Source: Rotaria socialis
Taxonomy: Eukaryota > Rotifera > Eurotatoria > Philodinida > Philodinidae
Direction of reading: 5' to 3'
Length of the DNA: 64,000 bases
NCBI GenBank assembly: GCA_905331475.1
Contig: CAJNYU010002677.1
Location: 62,001 to 126,000 of the forward strand
The notes below the pieces were generated by a model, which was not told the origin of the DNA, made no database searches, and saw only the letters and a list, made by a program, of their open reading frames with translations. A program made the translations under genes and the position numbers. Positions 60,277-64,000 of the stretch are shown here, in pieces (the stretch's first letter is position 1; each line of letters starts with the position of its first letter).

Positions 60277-62242
60277 TTAATAGAATCTCATTTCGTTAAA
60301 ATCACTATCATGTGGCAAAGAAATCGTTGTTGATGTCGTATAAGCTGAATCAGTTTGTAATGAATAATTTTTTCCTAAATTATTATCCCAATATTCTTGG
60401 CCATTAACACAATAGCGTAAAACAAAATCAATTCGATCCACGTCTTTAGGTATGGTAACAGTAATTTGAAATTGATCGATATTACGAGAATCATTTGAAT
60501 GACAACAATATTGAGCTTCATTTTCGTAGACATTCAACCAATTATTGAATGTATATTTAATAGAGACAGATTTTTGATAGCCGATATTGGCAACCCATAA
60601 TGTTCCGTAGAGTCGCTGTTCATCGGTTGAAGAAGATTTATATGGTATATCGGCATGTTCTAATTTTATTTGAGATTTCCATACTTCATGTAAATAAATG
60701 TCTGGATGCTCAGAGTCAGGCTGACGAAATAAACAATAGAATCGTTTTGAATGTTGTTTATTATTGATTGGTTTAGTTGGCTTGGAAACAACATCAAACG
60801 ACCATGGTTTATGTTCTAAACGTGAAGTTATTGGTAGATAAATATTATTTTTCGTAAATGACGGAGGAGATGATGATAAATCTAATAAGAATGCAAGTTC
60901 TCTTGATTCACCATTTGTTGAAGAATTGATATATTGCACTTCGACTAATTCACGACCAACGGAATCAGCAAAGCGAACGTTTTTCTTCGGTGATGAATTA
61001 GAGCCAACATGTTTAAGACGACCACCTGCTATATGAGGCGTTACTTGATTAGAGGGAACTATCAGAGTTATAGATGTTGGTGGTTGTGGTGTGGAAATTT
61101 CTATAGTTGATTCAACATGAAGAGTTTCATGAGATAGATAAAGTTCCGACGAAATATTCGGAATGATTTCTTGTGGTGGTGAAGATACTTCAACTGCATG
61201 ATGATAAAATCGTTGTCTTAGTCCTAGAAGAAAAGAAAATGAAATATGAGATTATTATTTTGTTTTCTGATTAGATTAACTCACGTCTTCCGCGGTATCT
61301 ACTAAGTGGAGCTGATTTTTCAGCATCGTCGATTGTTTGAGCTAGTTCTTTCTTGTCTGAAGTATCTTGTGCAATAATATTCTTATTTTCTTTATCATCA
61401 CTTTCTATTAGTTTTAAATTTTTATTAGTGTCTTGTGGTGTTTCATTATCTATAGAAATTTTCTCAATTAAATCAGTTATTGATTCCGTATCATCGAGGG
61501 ATACTGAGGTTTTTGTTAATGATGAACGTCGTTTTCGACGACGAAAATGGCGTTCACCATGTGAATCACTATCATTAAGAGAAGAACTTGCATCAGTTAG
61601 AACGTCTTCAGTTGATTCTGAAATTTTTAAATCTCCATTTGTGTATGCAGCTTCTGAATCTCCATTGACATGCAGAGCTTCAAATTCGTCAGTTAGTGTT
61701 ATTCTTTCTTCCGATTGCTGATTTGTTGTAGATACAATATTGTCTATTTCATCACTGGTAAAATCTTCTGCTGTAGAATTCGATACGGGTTGAATTTGAT
61801 CACAGTTAAATATAAGAATATCATCGAAATGTATTTCATTATTTTTTGACTCAGCCAATTGTACGGATGAATTTGATATTGGTAATGATATTGTAAAATC
61901 TCTGGTAGATTTAATTAATTTTACATTTGAATTTGTTAATTGTGAATGGTGATGTTTGAACATTTGAGGTTCAGATGCAACTCTTGTTAAAAAATGAAAT
62001 ATCTGTTGTGAATCACGATAAAACAATCTATCGTCCACTGAATGTCTCACTACTAATGATATATCTTTTTGCGATGTTGTGGGTCTGTTGATACCTATGT
62101 TTGATGACCGATTCATCTTTTGTTGAATAAGTATTTGCGCCATGGTAGAATTCTCTAGCAATGGCACATCAATTTGTTGTTGTTGTTGATGATGTGTTTT
62201 CTCAATGAGTAAAGGAGATTTTGATGAGTTGTTTAACTCTTC
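60277..62242 (-). CDS. glycogen-targeting regulatory subunit of protein phosphatase 1 (CBM21, PPP1R3-type); 5' end not found
   Basis: Two minus-strand exons, 61285-62242 and 60277-61223, join in phase (634 residues). The PP1-binding RVxF-type motif lies in KKNVRFADSVG. A CBM21 domain follows: LEHADIPYKSSSTDEQRLYGTLWVANIGYQKSVSIKYTFNNW..., EAQYCC, ITVTIPKDVDRIDFVLRYCVNGQEYWDNNLGKNY. These subunits recruit PP1 to glycogen to activate glycogen synthase and inhibit phosphorylase. Upstream is a long Ser/Asp/Glu-rich region with a basic RRRKRRSS patch, more extended than in small PPP1R3 proteins and closer in layout to PPP1R3A. The left exon begins at an acceptor (62242), so at least one earlier exon is missing; MPLL or MAQIL ATGs at 62167 and 62143 are alternatives. 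Confidence 0.9.
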
Positions 62243-64000
62243 CTAAAAGCAAGAAAAAACCAACAAATAAATTATGCTGAAGAACAAGCTAATTTCTCTC
62301 TTAAGACTCTATTTTGTCTGTTGTGAATGCATAGAAGACATTATTATTGCATGCACAATATATAGGTATATTCACTGCACTTATGTAGAAAAGTCAAAAA
62401 CATCGAACAAGAACAGATTGTACCCGATGGAGAACGCGTGATCAATGCATGCTACTGCCTCAGAAAAATCTTAACCAGGGTTTATTGCTTTTCTTTTCGC
62501 TTCTATTTTTAATGGCAACAAGAAGAAGACGACGAAGCATATGAGCGGTGGACATATGATGGAATGTTTACATAGGTCACGTTACTCGTCTTATGAAATT
62601 TATCTAAAATTACTTTCTATTTACTTCTATGATTTGTCATACTATAACATGGTCACAGTGCGTGTATAGTGCATGATCAATAATTTTGCAGGTAACTAAA
62701 TGTTATAAGTTAGGTATTTATGACAAATGTTATCGGAGTATATCTATTCGAAGGCGGAAGAAAAATGAAGAGAGAGAGAGTGCGTGAGCGAGAATGCTAT
62801 TGTAAACACAACAAGACAATAACACATACGTTTCTTCTCGTTTCTGTCATTCCTATGCACTATTACACCAAGCATACTGTATTTGAAGAAAGTCGTCCGT
62901 GTATTTGTTTTTTTGTTTACCAAAATGAATGATAGTTTCAAAGAGCCAATTCTGTTGTCACTGAATAATAGATATGTTGCGAGTTTTTATTTTCACACAA
63001 AATCCAGGTGTAGATGCCTATGCATAAAACTCGTAGCTAACAGCTGCATATATGCATATCTATTTATATATCTATGATTCAAAGGAGAGAGAGAGCGAGC
63101 GAGAGAGGTGCGGTATGTATAGAATGAGAAAACGATGAATCGTCATCTTATTGTTTACTATTTTGAAAAATTGTTTTGTCGTCGAATCGAACAGAGAAGT
63201 AAAAAGTCTGCTGTTGTTTTTTTTTCTTATTGGTAGCGAAAATCCATGGAGTGTAAGGACGAGGGCAAAACGGAGACGAAGAGAAGAGAAGAAAACGAGA
63301 AAAAAATTGTTGATTATTACCAGTCGACTTTGCCCCACATTTCGATTAAGAAAGAAAAAAAAATAACAACAGTATGCGGCATAAGAAAAAGAAAATTATC
63401 TCGGGCATAGATGATAATAATCATATATCCTGAGTGCATTTAGATATTTAAAAAGCGAAGATTTCTCAGTATTACTAAACATGAGGTTGAAACAGCTGTA
63501 CATTCTGTGTTACTCAAACAAAAGAGAAGAACCATTCTTGAGACGGGACCTTCTCTTTTAACATTTGATACAATATATATATAGATATATATTATCATGC
63601 CTTTAACGTATGATGTGAAGCGTGGTCAATGCGTTTCTCGTCATAGTAGTCGTAAAAAAGAAGGAAAAGAGAAAAACAGATGATAAAACTGCTGATACTA
63701 ATAGAGTAAGAGCTTTAAGTACAAGGTAATGTAGCCGAGTTGGCATGCGCTTTCTGCATGATATGACTAGTCTGACTATGGTTCGATTATTCGTTTTAGA
63801 GAATCGTACTATGCCCTTCTTAATAATAAAAAAAACAAAGAATATCATTGCTTGTATTGTAAAAAGATAAAACAGTAGAAAAAACGATTGTTTAGAAAAG
63901 AATGATAATGTAATTCATTATATTAACAAGGATTTCGTTTCTATCGCGGATACATACGTACGAAAAGCATTAATAGAAGGAAAAAATAGTAAGGTTAACT
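62243..64000. other. 5' region of the PP1-subunit gene and right edge
   Basis: AT-rich, with GA/CT-rich stretches (63083-63107). A weak tRNA-like signal lies at 63731-63800: A box TAGCCGAGTTGG and B box GGTTCGATTAT 48 bases apart, without a matching acceptor stem. No coding exon is recognised; the first exon of the gene at 60277 may be here or beyond the window. Confidence 0.4.

Noticed and set aside
62744-63366. Several overlapping frames near the right edge
   Set aside because: Charged or aromatic low-complexity on both strands, produced by GA/CT-rich sequence.
1-64000. CRISPR array, operon or prokaryotic promoter/terminator signals
   Set aside because: The repeats are microsatellites and inverted elements without spacers; genes have spliceosomal introns, so bacterial features do not apply.

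Overview
The window looks like nuclear DNA of a bdelloid rotifer (Adineta/Rotaria type). It is AT-rich and intron-rich, with many introns of about 50-70 bp and GT..AG borders. It carries gene families typical of bdelloid gene-poor regions: NHL-repeat proteins, an R-S-ExE ADP-ribosyltransferase joined to TPRs, and a caspase-like peptidase. It also has many short hairpins built on GTGTGGG, which resembles the TGTGGG telomere unit I recall for bdelloids. The species is inferred; nothing in the sequence names it.

Layout. 1-10 kb (+): the C-terminal part of a Rubicon-type autophagy regulator, then a two-pore potassium channel with a very long M2-M3 loop. 10-38 kb is accessory. It holds several terminal-inverted-repeat elements, an ADP-ribosyltransferase gene broken by two in-frame stops, an assembly gap, a TPR C-terminus, a GC-rich island, an NHL gene with three tiny in-phase exons, and a caspase-like gene. 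It also holds a broken duplicate of the NHL gene, a frameshifted mariner copy, a candidate secreted peptide precursor and a hAT-type MITE. 38-50 kb is dense: a four-TM protein, zinc-finger exons, an SPFH-like membrane protein, AIFM2/FSP1, MAT2B and PEX13. 50-64 kb is sparse: a dispanin/CD225-like protein, complex III subunit 9 (UQCR10) and a PPP1R3-type glycogen-targeting subunit.

The genes do not form one pathway. The conserved ones are housekeeping or signalling genes (autophagy, K+ leak, quinone redox, methionine adenosyltransferase regulation, peroxisome import, respiration, glycogen). Convergent AIFM2 and MAT2B would be only about 33 bp apart without a hAT-like insertion that has a perfect 8-bp target duplication. 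A similar CAGGGC-rich element sits in the PEX13 intron that splits the SH3 domain.

The most unusual features are the dispersed telomere-like hairpin family, the foldback element with about 170-bp arms, the CAGGGC element family, the NHL micro-exons, the Cys-rich insert in the SPFH-like protein and the candidate peptide precursor. Exon joins were made by hand from splice sites and reading phase. All family assignments come from recognised motifs, not from searches.
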